A stretch of 64,000 nucleotides of DNA from an uncultured Pelagibacteraceae bacterium (GTDB lineage Bacteria; Pseudomonadota; Alphaproteobacteria; Pelagibacterales; Pelagibacteraceae), in contig CACFGT010000002.1 in assembly GCA_902565935.1 (NCBI GenBank), forward strand, positions 1 to 64,000, read 5' to 3'. Made by a program: the position numbers and the translations under genes. Numbering within the stretch: the stretch's first letter is position 1; each line of letters begins with the position of its first letter. Below the pieces are notes generated by a model that searched no databases, had not been told where the DNA came from, and saw only the letters and a program-made list of their open reading frames with translations. This document shows positions 1 to 8,463 of the stretch, one piece after another.

Positions 1-191
1 CACGAAGCCTTGCTATACATCCTGCTAGTACTACTCATAGTCAATTAAATGAAAAAGAGTTAGCAGCATCAGGTGTAACTCAAAGTTATGTTAGACTTTG
101 CATAGGTATTGAGCATATTGATGATATAATTGATGATTTGGACCAAGCATTGAACAAGTCATCGAAAGGAAGTTTGAAAGCTGTTAGTTAA
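1..191 (+). CDS. metY: O-acetylhomoserine sulfhydrylase, C-terminal fragment
   Basis: The reading frame is open from base 3 to a TAA at 189-191; the N-terminus lies outside the window. The tail carries the Cys/Met-metabolism PLP-enzyme signature [10 protein letters not shown] followed by [20 protein letters not shown] and DLDQAL, the closing block of MetY-type enzymes. That family makes homocysteine from O-acetylhomoserine and sulfide in the cytosol. MetZ or MetB relatives share this tail, so the exact reaction is inferred. It converges on the heme A synthase gene with an 8-nt overlap of the two coding ends. Confidence 0.8.
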   Translation, partial: RSLAIHPASTTHSQLNEKELAASGVTQSYVRLCIGIEHIDDIIDDLDQALNKSSKGSLKAVS

Positions 192-1200
192 TTTTTGTAT
201 TTAAATAAAAAAAATAAATACTTGAACTAACTAAAAAAATTGAACTAATTTGGTGCATAGATGCCACTAAAATCTGTGCACCATACAATACTGTAAAAAT
301 ACCCAATATAATTTGAAGAATTATAAAAAACCCTAAGAAGTTTATAGATCTATATAAATCATTCATCCTGTTTGTATAAATCTTGTAGAGAATTAATAAA
401 TAAAAAATTCCTATCAAATAAGCTAAATTACGATGTATAAATTGAACTAAAGATGGATCACTTAAAGCTGAAACTTCAAATAAATTTTTAATATTATTAT
501 CATCAGGAAAATATGAATTGCCCATCAGAGGCCAAGAATTATATATTTTTCCAGCATCCATACCAGAAACAAAAGCACCAATTGAAATTTGTAAAAAAAT
601 TAGAATTAAGAACAAAAATGGAATAAATGAATTGAGTTTATTTGTAATGTCTCTTGATATGTTGATTCTTAAATAATTCCAATAAATTAATGATATAATC
701 AAAAATGCAATAAGTAGATGCACAGATAACCTAAAGTGACTTACGTCTACTCTATCAATTAATCCACTGCTGACCATATACCAACCAATAAATCCTTGAA
801 AACATATGAGTAAAAAAATGAAATATAGATTTAATAATTTAGTAAACTTTATTTTAAAAGAAAAATAAATTAATGGTATCAAAAATCCAAGACCAATCAA
901 TCTACCGAGAAATCTATGAGCCCATTCCCACCAAAAAATAATTTTAAACTCACTCAAAGTCATATTAAAATTTTGTAATTTAAATTCGGGAATTTCTTTA
1001 TAAAGATTAAAATAAATAATCCAATCATTTTGGTTTAGAGGTGGAAAAAAACCAGTAAACAATTCCCACTCAGTTATTGAGAGACCAGAGTCAGTAAGCC
1101 TTGTTAAACCTCCAACAATTATCATGATGGAAATAATCCAAAACATCGTGATTAGCCAGATTGATAATTGATTATTTATTTTTGTATTTGTTGTGTACAT
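184..1200 (-). CDS. ctaA: Heme A synthase (COX15/CtaA)
   Basis: This inner-membrane enzyme oxidises the C8 methyl of heme O to give heme A for aa3-type cytochrome oxidase. The 338-residue product is polytopic (about eight membrane segments). It starts with the [16 protein letters not shown] block typical of alphaproteobacterial and mitochondrial COX15. The four expected heme-ligand histidines are visible: H95 (EWAHRFLGR), H161 (SVHLL), H256 (QFIHRN) and H316 (SMHQ). The ATG at 1200 places the first membrane helix directly after a short polar N-terminus. It is divergent from the chorismate mutase gene across 43 bp. Confidence 0.95.
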   Translation of the reverse strand: MYTTNTKINNQLSIWLITMFWIISIMIIVGGLTRLTDSGLSITEWELFTGFFPPLNQNDWIIYFNLYKEIPEFKLQNFNMTLSEFKIIFWWEWAHRFLGRLIGLGFLIPLIYFSFKIKFTKLLNLYFIFLLICFQGFIGWYMVSSGLIDRVDVSHFRLSVHLLIAFLIISLIYWNYLRINISRDITNKLNSFIPFLFLILIFLQISIGAFVSGMDAGKIYNSWPLMGNSYFPDDNNIKNLFEVSALSDPSLVQFIHRNLAYLIGIFYLLILYKIYTNRMNDLYRSINFLGFFIILQIILGIFTVLYGAQILVASMHQISSIFLVSSSIYFFYLNTKIN

Positions 1201-1204
1201 GTGG

Positions 1205-1233
1205 GGATAAATATAATAATTTTTATATTATCC
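1205..1233. promoter_or_regulatory. Imperfect inverted repeat in the ctaA/aroQ divergent promoter region
   Basis: The left arm (1205-1216) and right arm (1223-1233) are complementary over 11 pairs with one bulged A, each ending in GG/CC, around a 6-nt loop. A TATAAT hexamer on the plus strand sits at 1212-1217, upstream of the chorismate mutase ATG at 1244. It could be an operator dyad or overlapping -10 elements. The AT richness makes chance likely. Confidence 0.25.
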
Positions 1234-1243
1234 AAATATATAA

Positions 1244-1534
1244 ATGTCGCCTTTAAAAAGAAAAAAACTTAATAAAATTAGATCTGAATTGGATAAATTA
1301 GATAATTCATTAATCAAATTAATCAAAAAAAGAACCAATCTTGTTAATCAAGTTTTGAAATTAAAGGATAAAAAGAAAGAAATTATTGATAATAAAAGAA
1401 TTAAGATAATTTTAAAAAATATAAGAAAAAAATCTATCTCAAATAAAATAGATCCTAAAATTACTTATCGTATTTGGAAAAATATGATTTGGTCTTACAT
1501 TGATTACGAAAAAAGAAATTTTAAAAAAAAATAA
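1244..1534 (+). CDS. Monofunctional chorismate mutase (AroQ type)
   Basis: Chorismate mutase converts chorismate to prephenate, the branch to phenylalanine and tyrosine. The 96-residue all-helical product has the AroQ layout: IRSELDKLDNSLIKLI, then KRTNLVNQV, then a charged helix. Residues matching the E. coli AroQ active-site set are R13, R30, K41 and R52. It is a stand-alone domain, not fused to prephenate dehydratase or DAHP synthase. Its stop abuts the convergent L33 gene with no spacer. The C-terminus is Lys-rich, in line with local AT bias. The family call is good; the exact subclass is less sure. Confidence 0.82.
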   Translation: MSPLKRKKLNKIRSELDKLDNSLIKLIKKRTNLVNQVLKLKDKKKEIIDNKRIKIILKNIRKKSISNKIDPKITYRIWKNMIWSYIDYEKRNFKKK

Positions 1535-1726
1535 CTATTTACTGTGAGGTGGAAGTTTCTTTTCAACAAATATTTCGTGTTTTCGTGTAACAGGATTATA
1601 TTTTTTTGCTTTTAGTTTAACTTTAGCTTTTTCACCGCCAGCAGGTTTCTTTACATAATAATAAAACGCACTATCAGGATTTGCTTCTGGGACTAATCTT
1701 ACTTTAACGTGTGTTTTTTTTGCCAT
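1535..1726 (-). CDS. rpmG: 50S ribosomal protein L33
   Basis: This is a large-subunit ribosomal protein. It is 63 residues long and begins MAKKTHVKVRLVPEA, with the conserved YNPVTRKHEIFVEKKL block of bL33. It is slightly longer than the usual 51-56 residues because of an insertion after the first strand (ANPDSAF region) and a PPHSK tail. It has no zinc-binding cysteines, so it is the Cys-minus form. It lies directly downstream of the MerR-type regulator gene, with no gap. Confidence 0.93.
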   Translation of the reverse strand: MAKKTHVKVRLVPEANPDSAFYYYVKKPAGGEKAKVKLKAKKYNPVTRKHEIFVEKKLPPHSK

Positions 1727-2098
1727 TTACTTTAATTTTTTTAAATTTTTTACAAGATTAGAAATTTTTGTAACTTTATTTCTAATATTTGATTTACTTA
1801 TAGATCGATTTGAGATTTCGTCAAGTTCTAAAGTTTCTTTATTTTTTAAAAATTTTTTTACTCCATTAATCGTCATACCACGATCTTTCAAAAGAAAATG
1901 GATTTTTTTTAATAATTCAATATTTTTTTCATCATAATATCTTCTGCTACCTTTTAGAATTCTTGGTTTAATTTGATTAAATTCTTTTTCCCAATAACGT
2001 AAAGTATGAGTTGGTTTTAATTTACCTTTTTTTGATTTTAAGCCTATAATTTCTACAACTTCACTTATTGTCTTGTAAGCATTTTCTGATTTATCCAT
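1727..2098 (-). CDS. MerR-family transcriptional regulator next to ihfA
   Basis: The N-terminal winged-helix MerR domain is clear: YKTISEVVEIIGL, then HTLRYWEKEF, then RYYDEKNIELLKKIHFLLKDRGMTI. The C-terminal tail is short, charged and without an evident effector domain. This small MerR next to ihfA is a common alphaproteobacterial arrangement of unknown function. The ATG at 2098 is preferred to an in-frame TTG at 2116: an AGAGG Shine-Dalgarno lies a few bases before it, and the ATG overlaps the ihfA stop codon by 8 nt, indicating translational coupling. Confidence 0.88.
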   Translation of the reverse strand: MDKSENAYKTISEVVEIIGLKSKKGKLKPTHTLRYWEKEFNQIKPRILKGSRRYYDEKNIELLKKIHFLLKDRGMTINGVKKFLKNKETLELDEISNRSISKSNIRNKVTKISNLVKNLKKLK

Positions 2099-2390
2099 TA
2101 TCCTCTTGATTAACAAATTCTTTAAATTCCTTTGATGGTTTAAATAATACTACTTTTCTGGCTTTAATTATCTTATTTTCTTTAGTTTTAGGATTTCTTC
2201 CAATTCTTTCCTTTTTTTCCCTGATAGTAAAGGTTCCAAACTTTGATAATTTAATTTTTTTTTCTTTAATTAAATTTTCAACTAAAAGAGATAGAAAATC
2301 ATCTATAAGACTTTCTGATATTTGTTTTGAAAATCCTATCTGCATATAAATTTGATTAATTAAATCTTTTTTAGTTAGATTTATTCTCAT
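2091..2390 (-). CDS. ihfA: Integration host factor subunit alpha
   Basis: IHF-alpha is a sequence-specific DNA-bending protein that works as a heterodimer with IHF-beta in transcription, recombination and nucleoid structure. The 99-residue product begins with LTKKDLINQIY and has the HU/IHF signature LSKFGTFTIREKKERIGRNPKT, including the beta-arm proline (GRNPKT). Its start abuts the plsX stop. It sits between plsX and merR, as usual in alphaproteobacteria, except that fabH is not between plsX and ihfA. Confidence 0.94.
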   Translation of the reverse strand: MRINLTKKDLINQIYMQIGFSKQISESLIDDFLSLLVENLIKEKKIKLSKFGTFTIREKKERIGRNPKTKENKIIKARKVVLFKPSKEFKEFVNQEDNG

Positions 2391-3392
2391 TTATATATTG
2401 CTCTTAATTTTATCTATAAGATTACCTTTAACAATTTTATTACAAACACTCAATGAATTTGAAAAACCTATATAGTCAATTCCACCATGGCTTTTAACCA
2501 CAGGAGCATTTAAACCTATAAAAATTGCTCCATTATATAGCCTTGGATCTAATCTTTTTTTAAATTTTTTTAAATTTGAAATATTTAAGAATGATGAAAT
2601 TTTTCCAATTATTGAACCACCAAGTGCTTTTTTAAGTTCATCAGTGATAAAATTTGCTGTCCCTTCTGCTGTTTTGAGAGCAACATTACCTGTAAAACCA
2701 TCGGACACAATTACATTTACATTACCATTCATTAATTCATTACCTTCGATATATCCTGCAAAATTAAAACTATTAGATTTTTTCTCATTTAATAATTGGT
2801 ATGTTTCTTTAATAATCTCGTTTCCTTTAAGCTCTTCTGAACCAATATTAAGTAAAGCAACACTAGGTGTGTCATCTGGAAATAGTGATTTATATAAAGA
2901 GGATCCCATGACTGAAAAATCAAATAAATTTTTTGAACTACATTCTATATTTGCACCTAAATCAAGAACAACACTCATTCCTTTTTTGTTCGGCCATAGA
3001 GCTGATAAAGCTGGTTTATCTATATTTTCTATCATTTTTAAATTTAATTTTGCTATTACAAGCAATGCTCCTGTATTACCTGCTGAGATCACTACATCAG
3101 CTTCATTTTTTTTTACACTTTCAATTGAAAGCCACATACTTGTATCTTTACCTTTTTTAGCTGCTTCAAGTGGTGTGTCAGTATTTTTAACCTGATTCTG
3201 GGTATGTATAATTTCAAAATTTTGTTCATCAATTTTATTATTAATCAATGGAAAAATTTGTTCTTTATCTCCAAAAATTTTATAAAAATTATCTTTTTCT
3301 TTTGAATAATTATGAATTATACCATCAATTACTTTTTTTGGTGATCCATCACCACCCATTGCATCAACTGCAATTTTAATAATATCTGACAT
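2391..3392 (-). CDS. plsX: Phosphate acyltransferase PlsX
   Basis: PlsX forms acyl-phosphate from acyl-ACP for glycerol-3-phosphate acylation. The 333-residue length is normal. Diagnostic blocks are IAVDAMGGDGSP at the N-terminus, DTPLEAAKKGKDTSM, VISAGNTGALL, and VIVSDGFTGNVALKTAEG. The acyl-phosphate it makes would be used by PlsY, encoded at 47531-48109. It lies downstream of rpmF (L32), and the order bamE / bc1 chaperone / rpmF / plsX / ihfA is the alphaproteobacterial one. Confidence 0.96.
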   Translation of the reverse strand: MSDIIKIAVDAMGGDGSPKKVIDGIIHNYSKEKDNFYKIFGDKEQIFPLINNKIDEQNFEIIHTQNQVKNTDTPLEAAKKGKDTSMWLSIESVKKNEADVVISAGNTGALLVIAKLNLKMIENIDKPALSALWPNKKGMSVVLDLGANIECSSKNLFDFSVMGSSLYKSLFPDDTPSVALLNIGSEELKGNEIIKETYQLLNEKKSNSFNFAGYIEGNELMNGNVNVIVSDGFTGNVALKTAEGTANFITDELKKALGGSIIGKISSFLNISNLKKFKKRLDPRLYNGAIFIGLNAPVVKSHGGIDYIGFSNSLSVCNKIVKGNLIDKIKSNI

Positions 3393-3412
3393 TAACTATA
3401 ATTCTAAATTAT

Positions 3413-3595
3413 TTAATCTTTTGGGTCTAGAACTTGACGACCTTTATACATGCCGGTTTTTAAGTCTAAATGATGAGATAATCTATATTCACCTGATTTT
3501 TTATCTTCAATTACATTTTTGGAAGAAAATTTCATATTTTTTGCTCTTCTCATTCCAGTTCTTGAAGGTGTCTGTTTTCGTTTTGGTACAGCCAT
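3413..3595 (-). CDS. rpmF: 50S ribosomal protein L32
   Basis: This 60-residue product starts [18 protein letters not shown], the invariant bL32 N-terminus, and ends with the GMYKGRQVL block. The zinc-finger cysteines of some L32 proteins are absent. It lies 2 nt downstream of the bc1-chaperone gene and 20 nt upstream of plsX, the usual rpmF-plsX pairing. Confidence 0.95.
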   Translation of the reverse strand: MAVPKRKQTPSRTGMRRAKNMKFSSKNVIEDKKSGEYRLSHHLDLKTGMYKGRQVLDPKD

Positions 3596-3597
3596 AA

Positions 3598-4065
3598 TTA
3601 TGGACTAATTACACTTTTTAGATAAGATTTCAAAGTTTTTTTTGATAATTCTTGATTATAATCATCAAAATATTCAACTAAATTGTTAATTTCTTCAAAA
3701 TTACTTAAAAAAGAGGTAATTTTTTTTTCTTTTTCATCTTGTTTTAAGTCATCCCACAATCGTATTTCTAATAAAATAAAATGAAAAAAATTGATATATT
3801 CTTTCATCTTTTTATTAATAGATTGATCACCATAACCTATTTCTCTTATAGTTAACTCCATTTGTCTGAAATTAAAATCATATATTTCTTGTAAAATTTT
3901 TGTATTTTCTTTTTTTTTAAATACTTTTAAAAAAAAAGCGAAATGAATAAGAAATAGTATTAATCTATCACTAAAACTATCTTGTGATTTTAAGCCTTTA
4001 TACAAATTTTTATTTGTGGTTAATCTAATTAAATTGTTGTAAAAATTTAGATATTCAATGCTCAT
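3598..4065 (-). CDS. Ubiquinol-cytochrome c chaperone family protein (CBP3/UQCC1-like)
   Basis: The core from [12 protein letters not shown] through [34 protein letters not shown] matches the ubiquinol-cytochrome c chaperone domain, which assists maturation of cytochrome b of the bc1 complex in mitochondria and alphaproteobacteria. The product is alpha-helical, about 155 residues, with no signal peptide. I take the ATG at 4065 ([10 protein letters not shown]) rather than an upstream in-frame codon at 4107, because the upstream stretch lies inside the divergent lipoprotein gene. The function is inferred from family and neighbourhood. Confidence 0.78.
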   Translation of the reverse strand: MSIEYLNFYNNLIRLTTNKNLYKGLKSQDSFSDRLILFLIHFAFFLKVFKKKENTKILQEIYDFNFRQMELTIREIGYGDQSINKKMKEYINFFHFILLEIRLWDDLKQDEKEKKITSFLSNFEEINNLVEYFDDYNQELSKKTLKSYLKSVISP

Positions 4066-4528
4066 GATAAAAAAAATATTCATTATCCTCATAATTTTGA
4101 CAAACACAAGTTGTTCTTTTAAAAATGTAGTTAAGCATCATGGAGTTCATTTTTTAGAAAAAAAACAAACAAAGCTAAAAATACTGGAAAGTAACACTAA
4201 CGATACAAAAAATATTTTGGGATATCCATCAACCAAAAATACTTTTGACAATGATATTTGGATCTATATAGAAAGGAAAACTACCGTGAGTCAAATTCGA
4301 ACTTTAGGTAGAAAAAAAATCTTAAAAAATGATGTATTGGTTTTAGAATTTGATAAAAGAGGTTTATTGATAAAAAAGGATTTTTATAATGTAAAAGATA
4401 TGAAAAAAATTGAAATATCAAAAGATCAGACAGATGTTTTATCTAAAAAAGATACTTTTGTAAGAACAATTATATCTACCCTTAGACAAAAAATTAATGA
4501 TCCTTTGGGAAAGAGACAAGCAAAATAA
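4064..4528 (+). CDS. bamE: Outer-membrane assembly lipoprotein BamE (SmpA/OmlA)
   Basis: BamE is a small outer-membrane lipoprotein that stabilises the BAM complex. The protein has a hydrophobic N-terminal signal ending in a Cys (ILTNTSC; the lipobox -3 residue is atypical) followed by a BamE fold: GYPSTKNTFDNDIWIYIERK, then VLVLEFDKRGLL. The ATG could be 4058 or 4064; the second gives a standard MIKK signal start. It shares its start region head-to-head with the bc1-chaperone gene and ends 4 nt before the convergent hppA stop. Confidence 0.83.
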   Translation: MIKKIFIILIILTNTSCSFKNVVKHHGVHFLEKKQTKLKILESNTNDTKNILGYPSTKNTFDNDIWIYIERKTTVSQIRTLGRKKILKNDVLVLEFDKRGLLIKKDFYNVKDMKKIEISKDQTDVLSKKDTFVRTIISTLRQKINDPLGKRQAK

Positions 4529-4532
4529 CTTT

Positions 4533-6638
4533 TTAACCTGCTATAACAGCTAATAACAATAAAGCTACAATATTTGTAATTTTAATCATCGGATTAACTG
4601 CAGGTCCGGCAGTATCTTTGTAAGGATCTCCAACTGTATCACCTGTTACTGCAGCTTTATGTGCTTCTGATCCTTTTCCACCGAAATTTCCATCTTCAAT
4701 ATATTTTTTAGCATTATCCCATGCTCCTCCGCCTGCAGTCATAGATACAGCGACAAACAAACCTGTGATGATCACACCTAGAAGCATAGCGCCAACTGAT
4801 GCTAGAGCAGCAACTTGGCCACCTATAAAAAAAATAATAGCATATAAAACAATTGGAGATAAAACAGGTAATAAAGATGGTATTATCATCTCTTTAATTG
4901 CTGCCAATGTCAATAAGTCAACTAGTTTTGCATAATCAGGTTTTTGTTTTCTTTTCATAATACCTGGATATTTTTTAAATTGTCTTCTTACTTCTATAAC
5001 AACTGCTCCACCTGCTCTCCCAACTGCTTGCATACCCATAGAACCAAACAAATAAGGAAGCATTCCTCCTATCAGTAGCCCCACTACTACATAAGGATTG
5101 GATAAATCAAAAGTTACAACAATACCTTCAAGTTTAGATCCAGCAACTTTTGAAAAATGTTTAATATCTTCTGTATAAGCTGCAAAAAGAACTAAAGCAC
5201 CTAAGCCGGCAGAACCAATAGCGTAACCTTTGGTTACTGCTTTTGTTGTGTTGCCCACAGCATCTAGTGCGTCTGTCGTTTTTCTCACATTGTTTGGTAA
5301 TTTAGACATCTCAGCAATACCACCGGCATTATCTGTGACTGGTCCATAAGCATCTAATGCAACTACCATTCCAGCCAAAGCTAACATAGTTGTAACAGCT
5401 ATAGCAATCCCATATAAACCAGCGATATGATTAGTAAGTAAAATTCCTCCAACAATAATCAAAGCTGGAATAGCCGTTGCTTCTAATGAAATAGCAAGAC
5501 CTTGAATTACATTTGTTCCATGGCCAGTAGTTGAAGAGTTAGCAACACTTCTTACAGGTCTATAATTTGTACCAGTATAATATTCTGTAATCCATATTAA
5601 CAATCCTGTGATAACTAATCCTATAATACCACAATAATATAAATCCATCCCAGAAAATGATTTATTATTTAGATTGTAAGTATTCTCAAGACCTAAAACA
5701 AAATCTGTTACAGGATATAAAATAACTAATGAAGCTAAAGCAGAAACAACGAAACCTTTGTATAAAGCTCCCATAACATTTTTACTTTTGCCAAGTTTAA
5801 CAAAAAAAGTTCCTAAAATTGATGTTAAGATACACGCACCACCAATTGTCAGCGGGTATATCATCATTAACATATCACCTGGAAAAAAGATTGATGATAA
5901 AACCATTGTAGCAACTATTGTAACTGCATAAGTTTCAAACAAATCAGCAGCCATACCCGCACAATCTCCAACATTATCTCCAACATTATCTGCAATCACT
6001 GCTGGGTTTCTTGGGTCGTCCTCAGGTATTCCGGCTTCAACTTTACCAACTAAATCTGCTCCGACGTCAGCCCCTTTCGTAAAAATACCTCCACCTAATC
6101 TTGCAAAAATTGAAATAAGAGATGCACCAAAACCTAAGGCAACAAGAGCATTTACTATCTCTCGTTCATCAACATTAAATTTTAATAATAAATAGTAATA
6201 AACAGCAATAGCTAAAAGTGCTAGACCAGCAACTAACATTCCAGTTACAGCACCAGATTTAAAAGCAACTGAAAGACCACTAGCTAAACCTTTTCGAGAA
6301 GCCTCTGCTGTTCTGACATTAGCTTGAACGGATACTAACATTCCTACATATCCAGCAATACCAGACAATACAGCTCCTATTAGATAACCTAAACCAACTA
6401 GAAGACTAAAAGCATAACTAACTATAACTAAAACAACAACTCCAACGATTGCTATAGTTTTGTATTGTCTTGCTAAATAAGCTTTTGCACCTATTTGGAT
6501 TGCAGATGCAATTTCTTGCATTTTTAAATTTCCTGTGCTTGAGTTTAATATATTTTTTCCTGTTAAATAACCATAAACGACTGATAAAAAACCTGCTGCT
6601 ATTGTGTATAAAAGAATAGTTTCTACTGTAGAGTCCAT
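4533..6638 (-). CDS. hppA: K+-independent H+-translocating membrane pyrophosphatase
   Basis: This membrane enzyme couples PPi hydrolysis to proton export, saving ATP. The 701-residue protein has about 16 membrane segments. The catalytic block [20 protein letters not shown] followed by [13 protein letters not shown] is intact, as are [13 protein letters not shown] and [21 protein letters not shown] near the C-terminus. At the residue that separates K+-dependent from K+-independent enzymes it has Lys (K466, in [10 protein letters not shown]), which indicates the K+-independent class. It is probably monocistronic from the promoter in the 82-bp upstream gap. Confidence 0.96.
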   Translation of the reverse strand: MDSTVETILLYTIAAGFLSVVYGYLTGKNILNSSTGNLKMQEIASAIQIGAKAYLARQYKTIAIVGVVVLVIVSYAFSLLVGLGYLIGAVLSGIAGYVGMLVSVQANVRTAEASRKGLASGLSVAFKSGAVTGMLVAGLALLAIAVYYYLLLKFNVDEREIVNALVALGFGASLISIFARLGGGIFTKGADVGADLVGKVEAGIPEDDPRNPAVIADNVGDNVGDCAGMAADLFETYAVTIVATMVLSSIFFPGDMLMMIYPLTIGGACILTSILGTFFVKLGKSKNVMGALYKGFVVSALASLVILYPVTDFVLGLENTYNLNNKSFSGMDLYYCGIIGLVITGLLIWITEYYTGTNYRPVRSVANSSTTGHGTNVIQGLAISLEATAIPALIIVGGILLTNHIAGLYGIAIAVTTMLALAGMVVALDAYGPVTDNAGGIAEMSKLPNNVRKTTDALDAVGNTTKAVTKGYAIGSAGLGALVLFAAYTEDIKHFSKVAGSKLEGIVVTFDLSNPYVVVGLLIGGMLPYLFGSMGMQAVGRAGGAVVIEVRRQFKKYPGIMKRKQKPDYAKLVDLLTLAAIKEMIIPSLLPVLSPIVLYAIIFFIGGQVAALASVGAMLLGVIITGLFVAVSMTAGGGAWDNAKKYIEDGNFGGKGSEAHKAAVTGDTVGDPYKDTAGPAVNPMIKITNIVALLLLAVIAG

Positions 6639-6682
6639 ATTTACCTTAAATAAGTTGTTGCTTGTTACTTTTTAAAATGCGG

Positions 6683-6710
6683 ACAATACAAAAAAAGCTA
6701 TAAAACGCAA
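6683..6710 (-). promoter_or_regulatory. Candidate sigma70 promoter for hppA
   Basis: On the minus strand a TTGCGT hexamer (6705-6710) is followed after 16 nt by TATTGT (6683-6688), about 45 nt upstream of the hppA ATG. An AAGG Shine-Dalgarno-like sequence lies just before the start codon. This is one of the larger intergenic gaps in the window. It is a pattern match only. Confidence 0.38.
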
Positions 6711-6720
6711 CGATTAACTT

Positions 6721-7680
6721 TTAGAATTTGTGATAATAACCTTTGCTTTTAAGGGTTATTTTCTTATTTTTTTCATCAATAATTTGAGATTTTTGATAGT
6801 GAGGACAAATTTTTCCAATTTTGGAAATCTTTATACCTAATAACTTACTATATTTTAAGATGATTCTAGATTTTGAGGGATTGGCAGTAAATAAAATCTG
6901 GTAATCATCTCCATTGGATATACAAGATATTTTTTTGTATTTTTTCAAATCAATTAAATTTTTTAGATTTTTTGAAATTGGTATATCTTTTAAAAAAAGC
7001 TTATAAGAATATTTTTGATCATTAATTAATTTTTCTAAATCAGTTAACAATCCATCTGAAATATCAATAGATGTATTTGCAAATGATAACAATTTTTTGG
7101 ATATATTGGTTTGTAAATCAGGAAGGTAATATTTATTAATGAAATATTTATTTAATTTACTATTAAGATTAATTTTCTTTTTTAAAAGTTTAAGACCAAT
7201 AAAACTATCACCTAAATTACCAGTTACATAGATATCATCATTTAGTTTTGCTTTATTTCTAAAAATTATTTTATTAGAAAATCCAATAGAGGTTATAGTA
7301 AAACTTAACTTATTTGAGAAAACAGTATCACCACCACATAAAAAAATTGAATATTTTCTTTGTTCTTCTTTTAGTGATATTGAAATTTTTGAAAGATTTA
7401 TCTTTGAAAATGACTTTTTATTTCCAGATCCAGATATAAAATAATATTTTGGCTCAACACCTTTACAAATTAAATCAGAAATTGAAGATCTCAATATCTT
7501 TTTTATTACTAAATTTGGTTTCTTAAAATTTAAAAAATGGATACCTTCGACGTATGTATCTACAGATGCTACTAGTTTTTTTGATCTATCAAAAAAAACA
7601 TCGTCATTTAACTCTAAAGAACTTTTGTTTTTTTTAGCTAATTTAGAAAAATATTTTTTTATAAGTTCAAACTCATGCAT
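6721..7680 (-). CDS. thiL: Thiamine-monophosphate kinase
   Basis: ThiL phosphorylates thiamine monophosphate to thiamine diphosphate, the last step of cofactor synthesis. The 319-residue AIR-synthase-fold product shows LELNDDVFF, VASVDTYVEGIHF, SSISDLICKG, FLCGGDTV and SIDISDGLLTDLEKL, the ATP/Mg2+ binding blocks of the family. It overlaps nusB by 8 nt at the end of the nrdR-rib-nusB-thiL run, which is the alphaproteobacterial order. Confidence 0.93.
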   Translation of the reverse strand: MHEFELIKKYFSKLAKKNKSSLELNDDVFFDRSKKLVASVDTYVEGIHFLNFKKPNLVIKKILRSSISDLICKGVEPKYYFISGSGNKKSFSKINLSKISISLKEEQRKYSIFLCGGDTVFSNKLSFTITSIGFSNKIIFRNKAKLNDDIYVTGNLGDSFIGLKLLKKKINLNSKLNKYFINKYYLPDLQTNISKKLLSFANTSIDISDGLLTDLEKLINDQKYSYKLFLKDIPISKNLKNLIDLKKYKKISCISNGDDYQILFTANPSKSRIILKYSKLLGIKISKIGKICPHYQKSQIIDEKNKKITLKSKGYYHKF

Positions 7681-8077
7681 TATTTATTCTTATTTTTTTT
7701 GCAATATTGTCTAATAAAGCATTTAAATATTTTGTCTGTGAATTTTCTAAAAAAAAATTTGAAGCATTAAGATATTCTTTAATAATAATCTTTATCGAAA
7801 CATTTGGCTTGTATAAAAGTTCATAAGTAGCTGATTTTAGTATAACTTGAAATAATTTATCTAAATTATCTATCTTAAATTCTTTACCTAAATTTTTATC
7901 CAATTCTTCTGTAAGTATTTCATTTCTTTCAATTGTTCCATTAACGATATCTTTTATAAACTTCTTAAATCGATGCTTTGGAAAAACTAAATCCTCCTTA
8001 TCATTTAAAAATCTTCCATATAATTTTTGAATTATAATAACTCTTGGATTGTTCTTCGGACTGTAAAGAGTTTTCAT
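7673..8077 (-). CDS. nusB: Transcription antitermination factor NusB
   Basis: NusB binds boxA RNA with S10 (NusE) during rRNA antitermination. The 134-residue helical product contains the C-terminal block LLYKPNVSIKIIIKEYLNASNFFLENSQTKYLNALLDNIAK in segments typical of the family (IKEYLNAS, FLNALLD-type ending). The N-terminus is more divergent than usual. It has a 4-nt ATGA-type overlap with ribH upstream and an 8-nt overlap with thiL downstream, so it is translated within the riboflavin operon. Confidence 0.86.
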   Translation of the reverse strand: MKTLYSPKNNPRVIIIQKLYGRFLNDKEDLVFPKHRFKKFIKDIVNGTIERNEILTEELDKNLGKEFKIDNLDKLFQVILKSATYELLYKPNVSIKIIIKEYLNASNFFLENSQTKYLNALLDNIAKKIRINNA

Positions 8078-8463
8078 CTCTGATTTAATATTGAAATTAT
8101 AGCTTTTGCAGCCTCAGCACCTTTTTTCTTTCTTTCTTTAGCTTGTTTCATATTTAAACATGTAATAATTCCATTGCCTATTGGTTTTCTTGAGTCTATA
8201 GATAAAGTCATAATTGCAGTAGTTGAAGCTTGTGAAATAAAATCAAAGTGTGGTGTTTGACCTTTTATAACACACCCAAGTGCTATAAAAGCATCAAATT
8301 TTTTTAGGTTTTTTGAAATGGTTACAGGTATTTCAAAAACTCCCGGCACATCAATTATCTTTATGCTATATTGTCCTTCTATCAATTTCAAAGCACTTGA
8401 AATAAGGCCACCTGAAATCTTCTTATAATAATTCGCATTTACAATTAATATCTTTTTTTTCAT
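8074..8463 (-). CDS. ribH: 6,7-dimethyl-8-ribityllumazine synthase
   Basis: RibH condenses the RibB product with the ribityl-aminouracil intermediate to give the riboflavin precursor lumazine. The 129-residue product is at the short end for the family. Motifs include the N-terminal ILIVNANYYK, VPGVFEIPVTI, ALGCVIKGQTPHFDFI (with the catalytic His in PHFDF) and GNGIITCLN. The N-terminus is short, and assembly as a pentamer or icosahedral capsid cannot be judged. It overlaps ribBA by 1 nt. Confidence 0.93.
   Translation of the reverse strand: MKKKILIVNANYYKKISGGLISSALKLIEGQYSIKIIDVPGVFEIPVTISKNLKKFDAFIALGCVIKGQTPHFDFISQASTTAIMTLSIDSRKPIGNGIITCLNMKQAKERKKKGAEAAKAIISILNQR

Noticed and set aside
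2644-3195. 183-codon open frame on the plus strand opposite plsX
   Set aside because: It is the antisense shadow of a well-conserved gene; the translation has no family features and the real frame is plsX.
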